DNA from: Nocardioidaceae bacterium SCSIO 66511
GTDB lineage: Bacteria > Actinomycetota > Actinomycetes > Propionibacteriales > Nocardioidaceae
Length of the DNA stretch: 64,000 bases
Assembly: GCA_023100825.1 (NCBI GenBank)
Contig: CP095846.1
Span: forward strand, 1,922,001-1,986,000
Direction of reading: 5' to 3'
Part shown: positions 33,016 to 40,908 of the stretch, piece after piece
Position numbering within the stretch: the stretch's first letter is position 1
Layout of the letters: every line of letters begins with the position of its first letter
Translations under genes and position numbers: made by a program
Notes under the pieces: model-generated
What the model was told of the DNA's origin: nothing
What the model saw: the letters and a program-made list of their open reading frames with translations, nothing else
Database searches by the model: none

Positions 33016-33939
33016 CTACACGTACCGCTTCGCGATCCGAGTGAGTGTGACGGCGCCGACGGGTCGGAGGGGGTGCAGCGGATCGGGGTCGGCCGAACCA
33101 GTCGGTCCGCCGAGCTCGGTGTGTGCAACGGCGCTCATGGCGACATACGCGTCCATCGGCTCCCACCCCTTACCGTCGACGAGGTGATGGAAGGCCGCCT
33201 CATACGCGGTACGCACCGACTCGTGAACCGGGTCTCCGAGCCCGACGAACACGAGTTCCTCGCCCGTGTCGAGGAACGGGAGGTCAATTCCTGCGGCCGG
33301 CAGCACGTCGACCGAAACCGTCGCACGCCCGGCGGCCTCGATGGCGACGAACGAGGACTCGCCACGGCTCATCACGGCGTGGATATCGCCGATCGACAAC
33401 AGTGCGCCCTCTACCTGGACGGGGAGGTAGACGGTCGTCCCAGGGCGTGCGTCGGTGAGGTCCATGTTGCCGCCGGTCGGATACGACGGCATCACGGTCG
33501 ATGCCTCGCCGCTCGACGGCGCGACGCCGATGCAGCCGATCATCGGTGCGGGTGCGACGACGAGGGTGTCGCTCAGATGTACGCCGTCGCTGTCGATCGG
33601 GATTCTGCGTACGATCATGTCGTCGCCCATGATCGGTGACAGCGCGCCGGCGCCGGGGAGGTAAACCGACCAGCCGTGCGGCGCGAGGTCGACGTCGTGG
33701 ATGGTCACGGCGAGTGCGTCACCGACCGATGCACCCTCGACGTAGACCGGTCCCGTGATCGGGTTCAGGGGTGACGTCAGCTTCGCCAGGTCCAGGACGT
33801 CGGCCATTTCTGCGTACGCGGCGTCGTCGGTCTCGAATGTGATTCGATCACCCGCGCCGGCCACGACGCGCCGGGCCGGGTCGCGGTCCGCGGAGAAGCC
33901 GGTGGCGCTCTCGCTCTTGGCGATGAAATGCTCAGCCAT
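33016..33939 (-). CDS. acetamidase/formamidase family amidohydrolase
   Basis: The 307-residue protein has the FmdA/AmdA beta-fold motifs. They include L-N-P-I-T-G-P-V-Y-V-E-G-A-S-V-G-D-A-L-A-V, the metal-site M-I-G-C-I-G-V-A-P and G-G-N-M-D-L. S-I-G-D-I-H-A-V-M-S-R-G-E follows. Such enzymes hydrolyse short amides to acid plus ammonia. GGAGGC precedes ATG 33939. It overlaps the upstream APC permease gene by 8 bp and is the last gene of an uptake and hydrolysis operon. A distant paralogue is encoded at 51551. Confidence 0.9.
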   Translation of the reverse strand: MAEHFIAKSESATGFSADRDPARRVVAGAGDRITFETDDAAYAEMADVLDLAKLTSPLNPITGPVYVEGASVGDALAVTIHDVDLAPHGWSVYLPGAGALSPIMGDDMIVRRIPIDSDGVHLSDTLVVAPAPMIGCIGVAPSSGEASTVMPSYPTGGNMDLTDARPGTTVYLPVQVEGALLSIGDIHAVMSRGESSFVAIEAAGRATVSVDVLPAAGIDLPFLDTGEELVFVGLGDPVHESVRTAYEAAFHHLVDGKGWEPMDAYVAMSAVAHTELGGPTGSADPDPLHPLRPVGAVTLTRIAKRYV

Positions 33940-35338
33940 CGTTTGCCTCCTGCGCGACCACTGCGTGGGCGGCCCGAATCCCCGTGCCCTTCGAGCGGTA
34001 GTAGAGCAACACAACGACACCGATCGCCAGCCAGACCAAGCCGCCGGTCTTCGCGTTGGCTTCGGCGTTCCACAGGACGTACCCGATGATGCAGAAGCCG
34101 ATGATCGGCGAGACCAGATGGAGGAAGTATCGGCGGCTGCGCGTCCGTACCGTGTAGTGCGAGACGACGGAGACGTGGAGGAGTAGGAAGCTGGTCAACG
34201 CGCCGAAGTTGACCAGCGACGAGATCAGTCCGATCTGCCCGACGAAGAACACGCCCAGGATCAAGGTGAGCGCGCCGACGAGCAGGATCGCACGCTCAGG
34301 CACCTTGGTCTTGCTGTTGATGTGGGACAGGAAACCGGGAAGCTTTCCGTCGCGACTCATCGAGAACAGAAGGCGCGATGTCGCGCTCTGGGCAGCGACT
34401 GCGTTCGCGAGACCGACGGCCAGCGCATTCGCGAAGAGGAAAGCGATCTCCCAGCCATGGGAGCTCACGGACTCGACGATCGAAAAGAACGCGTTGTTTG
34501 CCTCGTCGTCGGGGAACGATGTCTTGTCGGGTACGAGTGACGCCGCCAGCCAGGTCTGGGTGACGAAGAACGTCGCGACGAGGACGAGCGCCGACACCAT
34601 CGCAATGCCGGCCGACTTACGCCCGTGCTTTGCCTCCTCGCTGAGCGTGGCGATGCCGTCGAACCCGAGGAAACTCAAGACGGCGATCGAGAGAGCCGTT
34701 GCGGCGAGTCCCGGAGTGAACTCGGCCGAGTTGAAGACCGGCTTGATCGAGAACTCCGCGCCATTGGTGCCCTGCGCGATCGCAGCGACGGCCATGACGA
34801 TGAAGATGACGACGAAGATGAGTTCGCCGATGAGGAACAAGCGGTTCACGATCGCGGTGAACGAGATGCCGATGTAGTTGATCGCCGTGTTGATGAGCAG
34901 GAAGAGGACGACCCACATGAACTTCGGTACGTCGGGGAATATGCCGCTCATCGACTCGGCGGCGAAGACGTACAGCAGGGTCGGGATCAGCAGGTAGTCG
35001 AGCAGGATCGTCCAGCCCGACATGAACCCGAGGTGTTCGTTCAGTCCTCTCCCCACATAGGAGTAGACCGACCCGGCGATCGGGAACGCTTTCGCCATCT
35101 GCGCGTACGAGAGTGCCGTGAAGATCATCGCGACGAGGCCGATGAGGTAGACCAGCGGCACCATGCCCTTCGACTCGTTGAACACGACGCCGAAGATCGC
35201 CCATGGCGCGATCGGCACCATGAAGACGAGGCCGTAGACGACGAGGTCGAGGGTCGACAGCGAACGGTCGAGCTCCTGCTTGTAGCCGAACTCGGCGAGT
35301 TCGTTGGAAGACGGCGCGGTGGGGGAGCGATCGGTCAT
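33932..35338 (-). CDS. APC-family amino acid/amine permease
   Basis: A 468-residue permease with 12 predicted helices. TM1 contains V-Y-G-L-V-F-M-V-P-I-A-P-W. TM2 and its loop have A-K-A-F-P-I-A-G-S-V-Y-S-Y, and the long loop near the middle has L-S-F-L-G-F-D-G-I-A-T-L-S-E-E-A, all typical of the amino acid-polyamine-organocation family. It is the middle gene between an alpha/beta peptidase and an acetamidase-type amidase. It probably imports the amide, amine or amino acid that the operon handles. The ribosome site is moderate (AGGACC). Confidence 0.9.
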   Translation of the reverse strand: MTDRSPTAPSSNELAEFGYKQELDRSLSTLDLVVYGLVFMVPIAPWAIFGVVFNESKGMVPLVYLIGLVAMIFTALSYAQMAKAFPIAGSVYSYVGRGLNEHLGFMSGWTILLDYLLIPTLLYVFAAESMSGIFPDVPKFMWVVLFLLINTAINYIGISFTAIVNRLFLIGELIFVVIFIVMAVAAIAQGTNGAEFSIKPVFNSAEFTPGLAATALSIAVLSFLGFDGIATLSEEAKHGRKSAGIAMVSALVLVATFFVTQTWLAASLVPDKTSFPDDEANNAFFSIVESVSSHGWEIAFLFANALAVGLANAVAAQSATSRLLFSMSRDGKLPGFLSHINSKTKVPERAILLVGALTLILGVFFVGQIGLISSLVNFGALTSFLLLHVSVVSHYTVRTRSRRYFLHLVSPIIGFCIIGYVLWNAEANAKTGGLVWLAIGVVVLLYYRSKGTGIRAAHAVVAQEANDG

Positions 35339-35369
35339 GGAGGGTCCTAGCGGGTGATGTGATGGTGGG

Positions 35370-36293
35370 TCATGCGACGGAGTCCCCGCGGTCCGCGTCG
35401 TTCAGGAAGGAGCCGACGACGTCGAGAAACGCTTCGGGCTCCTCGACGTGTGGCATGTGGCTGGAGTCGGAGAAGACATGGGCACGTGCGCCATCGATTC
35501 GATCGAGGAACGGTTGCCAGGTGGCAGGCGTCGCCTCGTCGTGAGCGCCGGCGACGACGAGAGTCGGGACGCGGATCTCGTGGAGACGGTCGATCACCGA
35601 CCAGTCCTTGAGGGTGCCGATGACGTGGAACTCGCTCGGCCCGTTCATCGTGTGGTAAACGGTCGGATCAGCATCGATCTGCGCGAAGCTGGCGGCGATG
35701 TCGGGCGGCTCGGGCACGATGCGGCATACGTGTCGCTCGTAGAAGACCTTCATGGCTTCGGCGTACGCGGGCGCGTCGGTCGTACCTGCGCGCTCGTGCT
35801 CGAGCAACGTCGCCTGCACCTCGGAGGGCAGTTGCGCGCGTAGCTCGTTCGCAGCCTTGAGCCACAGCGGCATCGACGCCGGGCTGTTGCAGAGCGTGAG
35901 GCTGCGTACGCCCGCTGGATGCGCGAGCACGTACTCCGGCGCGAGCATGCCGCCCCAGGACTGCCCGAGGAGATGGTAGTCGTCGGCGATGTCGAGGTGC
36001 TCGACAAGATGGGCGAGCTCGTCGACGAAGAGGTCGATGGTCCACATCGCCGGATCGGCGTTGGGGAGATGAGTGCTGTTGCCACAGCCGAGCTGGTCGT
36101 AGTGGATCACCGCACGGTCGTCCTTGGCGAGGTCGGCCATGGCGAGGCAGTAGTTGTGTGCGGCGCCCGGGCCGCCATGGAGGACGACGAGTGGCGTCTT
36201 GCCGGACCCCAGATCACCAGCGATCCGGTACCACGTTCGGTGACCGCGGAATGGCATCTCGCCGGTCGTCACCGCGTTGCCCGTGCTGGTCAT
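35370..36293 (-). CDS. proline iminopeptidase-like alpha/beta hydrolase
   Basis: The 307-residue protein has the S33 peptidase marks: oxyanion H-G-G-P-G-A, Y-D-Q-L-G-C-G, the nucleophile elbow G-Q-S-W-G-G and E-Y-V-L-A-H-P. The acid and base are in G-A-H-D-E-A and S-S-H-M-P-H. Such enzymes release N-terminal proline or other residues, or cleave amino-amides. It is the first gene of the operon with the APC permease (31 bp further on) and the amidase. It is divergent from a GntR gene. Confidence 0.88.
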   Translation of the reverse strand: MTSTGNAVTTGEMPFRGHRTWYRIAGDLGSGKTPLVVLHGGPGAAHNYCLAMADLAKDDRAVIHYDQLGCGNSTHLPNADPAMWTIDLFVDELAHLVEHLDIADDYHLLGQSWGGMLAPEYVLAHPAGVRSLTLCNSPASMPLWLKAANELRAQLPSEVQATLLEHERAGTTDAPAYAEAMKVFYERHVCRIVPEPPDIAASFAQIDADPTVYHTMNGPSEFHVIGTLKDWSVIDRLHEIRVPTLVVAGAHDEATPATWQPFLDRIDGARAHVFSDSSHMPHVEEPEAFLDVVGSFLNDADRGDSVA

Positions 36294-36343
36294 GGCGCTC
36301 CCGTACGATCTGAATTCACAAACAGGCGATAGTGAAACACCTA

Positions 36344-36366
36344 AAAGGTCTGGTGACAATACCTTT
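36344..36366. promoter_or_regulatory. putative GntR operator
   Basis: AAAGGT (36344-36349) and ACCTTT (36361-36366) form an inverted repeat with an 11-bp spacer, in the 91-bp gap between the divergent peptidase and GntR genes. Position and symmetry suit a shared operator. Confidence 0.5.
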
Positions 36367-36384
36367 GATGGAAAAGGCGGGGAT

Positions 36385-37128
36385 ATGACGGAGCGTGACG
36401 GCCCGCCCGTCGAGCTCGGGGGCGTGCAGAAGCTGTCGGCGGTGCAGCAGGTCTACGACAAACTCGTCACGGCCATTGCTGTCGGCGTGTACTCGCCGGG
36501 CGATGCATTGCCGGCCGAACGTGACCTCGCCCCGATGCTCGGCGTGAGCCGGGCGACCCTCCGCCAGGCCATCACTCAGATCGTCGACCTCGGACTCCTC
36601 GAATCGCGGCGGGGGCGCGCCGGCGGCACGTTCGTGACCCGAAAATCATGGAAAGAACTGGCGCCGGAAGCTGCGCGTCGTGCGCTCGAGTCGAACCTTC
36701 CCGATATGGAGGACCTCTTCGATTATCGCTGTCAGGTCGAGGGGATGATCGCGCGCACCGCAGCGCAGCGTTGTACCGAAATCGACCGTGCCGAACTGCG
36801 GTCGCTGATGAGCGAGTTCGCGTCCGCTACCGACGATATGTCTCTCGCGCGGCGAATCGACAGACGATTCCATGCCCGCATAGCGACTACAGCGCGTAAC
36901 CGACATCTCGCTGAGTTGAGTCGGCGACTCACGGCCGAAGCGACGCTTGGCTTTGACTCCGAGCCGTACACCGAGGAGTTCTACGCGCTCGCGCTCGCCG
37001 AGCACCGCCAGCTCGCTGATGCCGTATGCGAAGGCGATCATGGACGCGCCAATGACATCGCGGTGCACCACTTCCGTATCACTGCGCTTACCCTTCGCTC
37101 GGCGCTCGAGCAGGTACGCAAGGGGTAG
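36385..37128 (+). CDS. GntR-family regulator, FCD domain
   Basis: The 247-residue protein has the winged helix V-Y-D-K-L-V-T-A-I, L-P-A-E-R-D-L-A-P-M-L-G-V-S-R-A-T-L-R-Q-A and the R-G-R-A-G-G-T-F-V wing. An FCD helical domain follows, with the H-x3-D-like residues in R-R-F-H and the E-H-R-Q-L-A motif. ATG 36385 is preceded by AAGGCGGGG. It probably represses the divergent peptidase/permease/amidase operon and itself through the AAAGGT/ACCTTT repeat. The ligand may be an amide or amino acid. Confidence 0.9.
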   Translation: MTERDGPPVELGGVQKLSAVQQVYDKLVTAIAVGVYSPGDALPAERDLAPMLGVSRATLRQAITQIVDLGLLESRRGRAGGTFVTRKSWKELAPEAARRALESNLPDMEDLFDYRCQVEGMIARTAAQRCTEIDRAELRSLMSEFASATDDMSLARRIDRRFHARIATTARNRHLAELSRRLTAEATLGFDSEPYTEEFYALALAEHRQLADAVCEGDHGRANDIAVHHFRITALTLRSALEQVRKG

Positions 37129-37276
37129 CCGAACGGGTTGTCTCCGCCTCTTTGCCTGTGACGCGTCGTCCACCCCAGAGGCGCTCATGCGTACAGGTTC
37201 GGAGTCCACGTTCGGGCAGCCGACCGGGTGGGCGCGTCGTCGGACTTGTCGCGTTCGGACTCGTCGAGACCGGTTG

Positions 37277-37333
37277 TTAAGTGCGCAAAAGTACGACATC
37301 TGCGATACTAAGTACGTAAAAATACGTAGTTAG
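37277..37333. promoter_or_regulatory. tandem inverted-repeat operators upstream of the Fic gene
   Basis: The second site is ctaagtacgta (37308-37318), aaaa, tacgtagttag (37323-37333), an 11-bp inverted repeat with one mismatch. The first, ttaagtgcgca-aaag-tacgacatctg (37277-37302), is a degenerate copy exactly 31 bp upstream. The last base lies 11 bp before the GTG start, so bound protein would block expression. AbiEi antitoxins are known to bind two such inverted repeats, which suits the N-terminal region of this protein. Confidence 0.6.
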
Positions 37334-37344
37334 CGGAGTTCTTC

Positions 37345-38835
37345 GTGGATAGTGTGCTCGTGTTCAGCGGTGACCTGCCGGCGTCCACCATCAGTGCGAT
37401 GGTCGGGCGTGGGTCGTTGCAGCGCGTCGCAGCGGGCGTCTACGTACGAACCGGAAACGATCCGGCCGAGGTGGTGCGCCGAGAGTGGCACACCATTGTC
37501 GGTCGACTGTTCCCCAACGCCGTGATCACCGACAGGTCGGCGCCGTCGGGCGGCCCAGTCGACGGGGTTCTCTACCTCGCACGTGAGGCTCGTGCCCGCG
37601 ATGCGACGTTGCCGGGTCTTCGCGTACGAGCACGTCGCGGCGCTGGGCCACAGGCCGATGACGTTCCACTTCCGGGCGGCCTTCACCTCGCGTCGGCCGC
37701 TCGCGGCCTCGCAGAGAACACTCGAGAGTCTCGGCAGCGTACGGGTGTCGCTCGCACCCTCGATGACCGGGAGCTCGGCGACTGGGTCGATCGGATCTGC
37801 CGTAACGAAGGCGAGCAACGCCTGGCGGAGCACCGGCAGCGGGCGAAGGACCTTGCTGACGTACTCGCTGTACCGGCCGGGAGATTGGCGCGTCTCGATG
37901 AGCTCGTCGGCCTTGCACTCGCTACGCGTAACGTGACGACGGCAAGCCCCGCCCTTGCATCCCGTTCGACAGGCATCCCCGTCGACCAGGGGAGAGTCGA
38001 GCTGTTCGAGAGCCTGGTCAACGCGCTATCTAGGGCGGCCCCGCAGAGTCGGCCCGCACCCGAACCGGAGCTCGTACGCTTCGAGCCATTCGCAGAGGCG
38101 TACTTCTCGAACTTCATCGAGGGCACGGAGTTCGACTTCGACGAAGCCGCTCAGATCGTGTTCGATGGCGAGATCCCTCAGGCGCGGCCACAAGACGCAC
38201 ACGACATCATCGGTACGTACCGCCTCCTTGCCGACACCTCGGAGATGCGGGTCGCTGTACGCGATGCCGCCGACTTCGAGGAGACGGTGCGGCGGCGGCA
38301 TCGCCGGATCATGGAAGGGCGTCCGGAGGTCCGGCCGGGCGAGTTCAAGCAGCGCGCCAATCGGGCTGGTGGCACGACCTTCGTCGAACCGACCTTGGTA
38401 CGTGGAACCCTTGCGGCCGGTTTTGCCCTACGGGAGCACCTCGATACGGCATGGGAGCGTGCCGTCTACATTGCCTTTGTGATCGCCGAGGTGCATCCGT
38501 TCGACGATGGCAATGGGCGAGTTGCGCGAGCCATGATGGCTGCCGAACTCGATATCGGTGCGCAGAGCCGCATCATCGTCCCGACCGTCTTCCGTACCGA
38601 CTACCTTGACGGGCTACGAATGCTGTCGCGACGGGGAGACTCGTCGGTGTTCATCAAGGCAATGCGGTACGCCCACGACTTCACGGCGAGCATCGACTTC
38701 TCGGGCTACAACCAGATGCGTGAGCAGCTGGAGGAGGCGAATGCGTTCAACGAACCTGAGAGCGGTGACCGCCTCCGGATTCGTGGGTCGCATCTGTCCA
38801 ACGAAGTCACCGCGCCGTGGCGCCGCCGGCGTTGA
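37345..38835 (+). CDS. AbiEi-like winged-helix / Fic AMPylase fusion
   Basis: The 496-residue protein has an N-terminal region (about 1-200) resembling AbiEi antitoxin winged helices (L-Q-R-V-A-A-G-V-Y-V). A Fic domain occupies about 240-440. The catalytic motif H384-P-F-D-D-G-N-G-R392 is intact. An inhibitory helix motif S255-N-F-I-E-G260 precedes it, so it is an autoinhibited class II Fic. Fic proteins transfer AMP from ATP to target hydroxyls. GTG 37345 follows GGAG. It has no separate antitoxin gene nearby, and its operators at 37277-37333 suggest self-repression. The fusion reading of the N-terminus is by pattern only. Confidence 0.85.
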   Translation: MDSVLVFSGDLPASTISAMVGRGSLQRVAAGVYVRTGNDPAEVVRREWHTIVGRLFPNAVITDRSAPSGGPVDGVLYLAREARARDATLPGLRVRARRGAGPQADDVPLPGGLHLASAARGLAENTRESRQRTGVARTLDDRELGDWVDRICRNEGEQRLAEHRQRAKDLADVLAVPAGRLARLDELVGLALATRNVTTASPALASRSTGIPVDQGRVELFESLVNALSRAAPQSRPAPEPELVRFEPFAEAYFSNFIEGTEFDFDEAAQIVFDGEIPQARPQDAHDIIGTYRLLADTSEMRVAVRDAADFEETVRRRHRRIMEGRPEVRPGEFKQRANRAGGTTFVEPTLVRGTLAAGFALREHLDTAWERAVYIAFVIAEVHPFDDGNGRVARAMMAAELDIGAQSRIIVPTVFRTDYLDGLRMLSRRGDSSVFIKAMRYAHDFTASIDFSGYNQMREQLEEANAFNEPESGDRLRIRGSHLSNEVTAPWRRRR

Positions 38836-38947
38836 GGCTTCGTCGGCTGTGCCGTCGATGCGCTCGATGGAAGACCTCAGATCGCTGAGCGCCGGCTCAT
38901 TGGGGAAGGAGCCTGACCCGGCCAGGCCAACCTGCGATGTCGCGCAG

Positions 38948-39874
38948 TCACAGTCGGCTCTCGCGGTCGTAGTTCTTGCCCAGGAACGCCGGCTGCCGCG
39001 CCCAGCGGAAGGCGAAGATCATCACGATCAGGGTCGCGACGTACGGAAGCATCAGCACGAACTGATGGGGGATCGCGATGTCCGCGACCTGTGCGCGCAG
39101 TGCGAGTACGTCCATTCCGGCGAAGAACGCTGCGCCGGCAACGACGTAGTGCGGGCGCCAGCCACCGAGGAAGGCTAGCGCGATCACGAGCCACCCACGC
39201 CCGCCGACCAGCCCTTCGGTGAACGTGCCCGTGTAGACCATCGGCAGGTACGCGCCGCCCATGGCGACGAGCGCGCTGCCGGCGACGCCCGCGTAGATGC
39301 GTGTGGCGTTGACCTTGATGCCGAGGCTGTCTGCGGCCTTCGGGTTTTCTCCGACCGAACGGAACTTCAGCCCCGCATTCGTACGGTAGAGGAACCAGTA
39401 CAGCCCGCCCGAGAGCAGGAACGCGAAGTAGACGACAAGGTCGTGGTCGAACAGCGCCGGCCCGATCTCGGGGATCTTCGACAGCAGCGGGATCGGGTAG
39501 TCGGTGAGGGTCGGGATGAGCGGCGGTTCGAGCGTCACGCCGATCACCACACGGTAGAGCAGGGTCGCCAGGCCGAGCGACGCGAAGTAGAGCGCCAGGC
39601 CCACGACGAACTGGTCGAGTCGCAGCGCCGTGCTGGTGTACGCGAGTACGAGTCCGAAGAGGCCGCCGACGGCCGCAGCGACGAGTAGTCCGACCGTGTT
39701 GCTTCCGACCTCGAAGCTGGCCAGGAAGCCCACCGATGCGCCGAGCACCATGACGCCTTCCTGCGAGACGTTGAAGATGCCGGCGCGACCGCTGAGTACG
39801 GTGCCCTGGGCGGCAAGGAGGAACGGCACCATCGCCGGGATCATCAACGCAATGAAGTCGACTACCTCGTTCAT
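38948..39874 (-). CDS. BMP-type ABC transporter permease (second)
   Basis: The 308-residue membrane protein has the BPD_transp_2 pattern of nucleoside/sugar permeases. Landmarks are G-T-V-L-S-G-R-A-G-I-F-N-V-S-Q-E-G-V-M, then S-V-G-E-N-P-K-A-A-D-S-L-G-I and G-R-G-W-L-V-I-A-L-A. These match YufQ-like subunits of guanosine/BMP importers. ATG 39874 overlaps the upstream permease stop by 4 bp. It is the last gene of a four-gene operon and is convergent with the Fic gene over a 112-bp gap that holds no obvious hairpin. Confidence 0.92.
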   Translation of the reverse strand: MNEVVDFIALMIPAMVPFLLAAQGTVLSGRAGIFNVSQEGVMVLGASVGFLASFEVGSNTVGLLVAAAVGGLFGLVLAYTSTALRLDQFVVGLALYFASLGLATLLYRVVIGVTLEPPLIPTLTDYPIPLLSKIPEIGPALFDHDLVVYFAFLLSGGLYWFLYRTNAGLKFRSVGENPKAADSLGIKVNATRIYAGVAGSALVAMGGAYLPMVYTGTFTEGLVGGRGWLVIALAFLGGWRPHYVVAGAAFFAGMDVLALRAQVADIAIPHQFVLMLPYVATLIVMIFAFRWARQPAFLGKNYDRESRL

Positions 39875-40908
39875 GCTGCGCTCCTCACGCGATCACGTAC
39901 GACATCGCTCAACAGAAGGAAGATGAGGATCAACGCCTCGACGATCAGCACTACTTCGACCGGCACCTGAGCGCTCCGTTGCATGGCGCTCGCTCCGACT
40001 TCGAGGACCGCGATGCCGAAGGCGACGAGCGGAACGGCCACCGCATGGCCGCGTGCCATCAACCCGACGATGATGCCGAGGATCAGGAAGTTCGACTGCA
40101 TGCCCTCGAGCATGTTGCCGTGGACGCCGGCGACCTCGATCGCACCGGCAAGACCGGCGACTGCACCACCCAGGATCAGGCCGCCAAGAGTCAGCCGACG
40201 CGTTCGTACGCCGTGGACGAGCGATGCTCGTGCGTTCGCGCCGACCGCGCGGAGGTCGAACCCAGATGTGGTGCTGCGCATCGAGACCCCGATCGCGATG
40301 CTGAGTACCAGCGCAACGAGTACACCGGTGTGCATTGCCGGCTCACCGATGCCCGGGAGCATCCCGCCGTCGCCGATGGGTGTCGTGGCCGGATGTCCTG
40401 CGCCGACGTCCGGCCAGGTTTCGGACGCCACATAGTCGATCACCTCGAACGACACGAAGTTCAGCAGGACCGTGCTGAGGATCTCGTTGACGCCGAACCG
40501 CACCAGGAGCACTGCCGCGATACCGGCCCACACGGCGCCGCCGAGCACACCCGCGATGATGACCGCTGGAAGCAGTACGACGCCGGGCAGGTCGGAGAAC
40601 GTGATGCCGACGGCGACACCGGTAGTTGCTCCGATCAGCAGTTGGCCTTCGGTTCCGATGTTGAACTTGCCCGACGCCAGGGGAATCGTGAAAGCGAAAG
40701 CACATAAGGCAATCGGGACCCACTTATGCAACGTCTCGACGAAGCCGAACGATGTCGAGAATGACGTGGTCACTACCGACTTGAAGGCTGCCATCGGATC
40801 GTTGCCGAGTGCCACGATGAGAAGCCCGCCGACCACCAGTGCGGCGATCACCGAGAGCGTGTACGGCACCACAGCCCATGCGATGCGCGAAGCGCGAGAC
40901 TCATGCAT
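39871..40908 (-). CDS. BMP-type ABC transporter permease (first)
   Basis: A 345-residue permease with about ten helices. It contains the Y-u-f-P-like landmarks F-N-I-G-T-E-G-Q-L-L-I-G-A, N-E-I-L-S-T-V-L-L-N-F-V-S and R-A-V-G-A-N-A-R-A-S-L-V-H-G. It pairs with the next gene as a heterodimer. Its ATG (40908) overlaps the ATPase stop by 8 bp. Imported compounds in this class include nucleosides, simple sugars and related ligands, so substrate is open. Confidence 0.92.
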   Translation of the reverse strand: MHESRASRIAWAVVPYTLSVIAALVVGGLLIVALGNDPMAAFKSVVTTSFSTSFGFVETLHKWVPIALCAFAFTIPLASGKFNIGTEGQLLIGATTGVAVGITFSDLPGVVLLPAVIIAGVLGGAVWAGIAAVLLVRFGVNEILSTVLLNFVSFEVIDYVASETWPDVGAGHPATTPIGDGGMLPGIGEPAMHTGVLVALVLSIAIGVSMRSTTSGFDLRAVGANARASLVHGVRTRRLTLGGLILGGAVAGLAGAIEVAGVHGNMLEGMQSNFLILGIIVGLMARGHAVAVPLVAFGIAVLEVGASAMQRSAQVPVEVVLIVEALILIFLLLSDVVRDRVRSAA

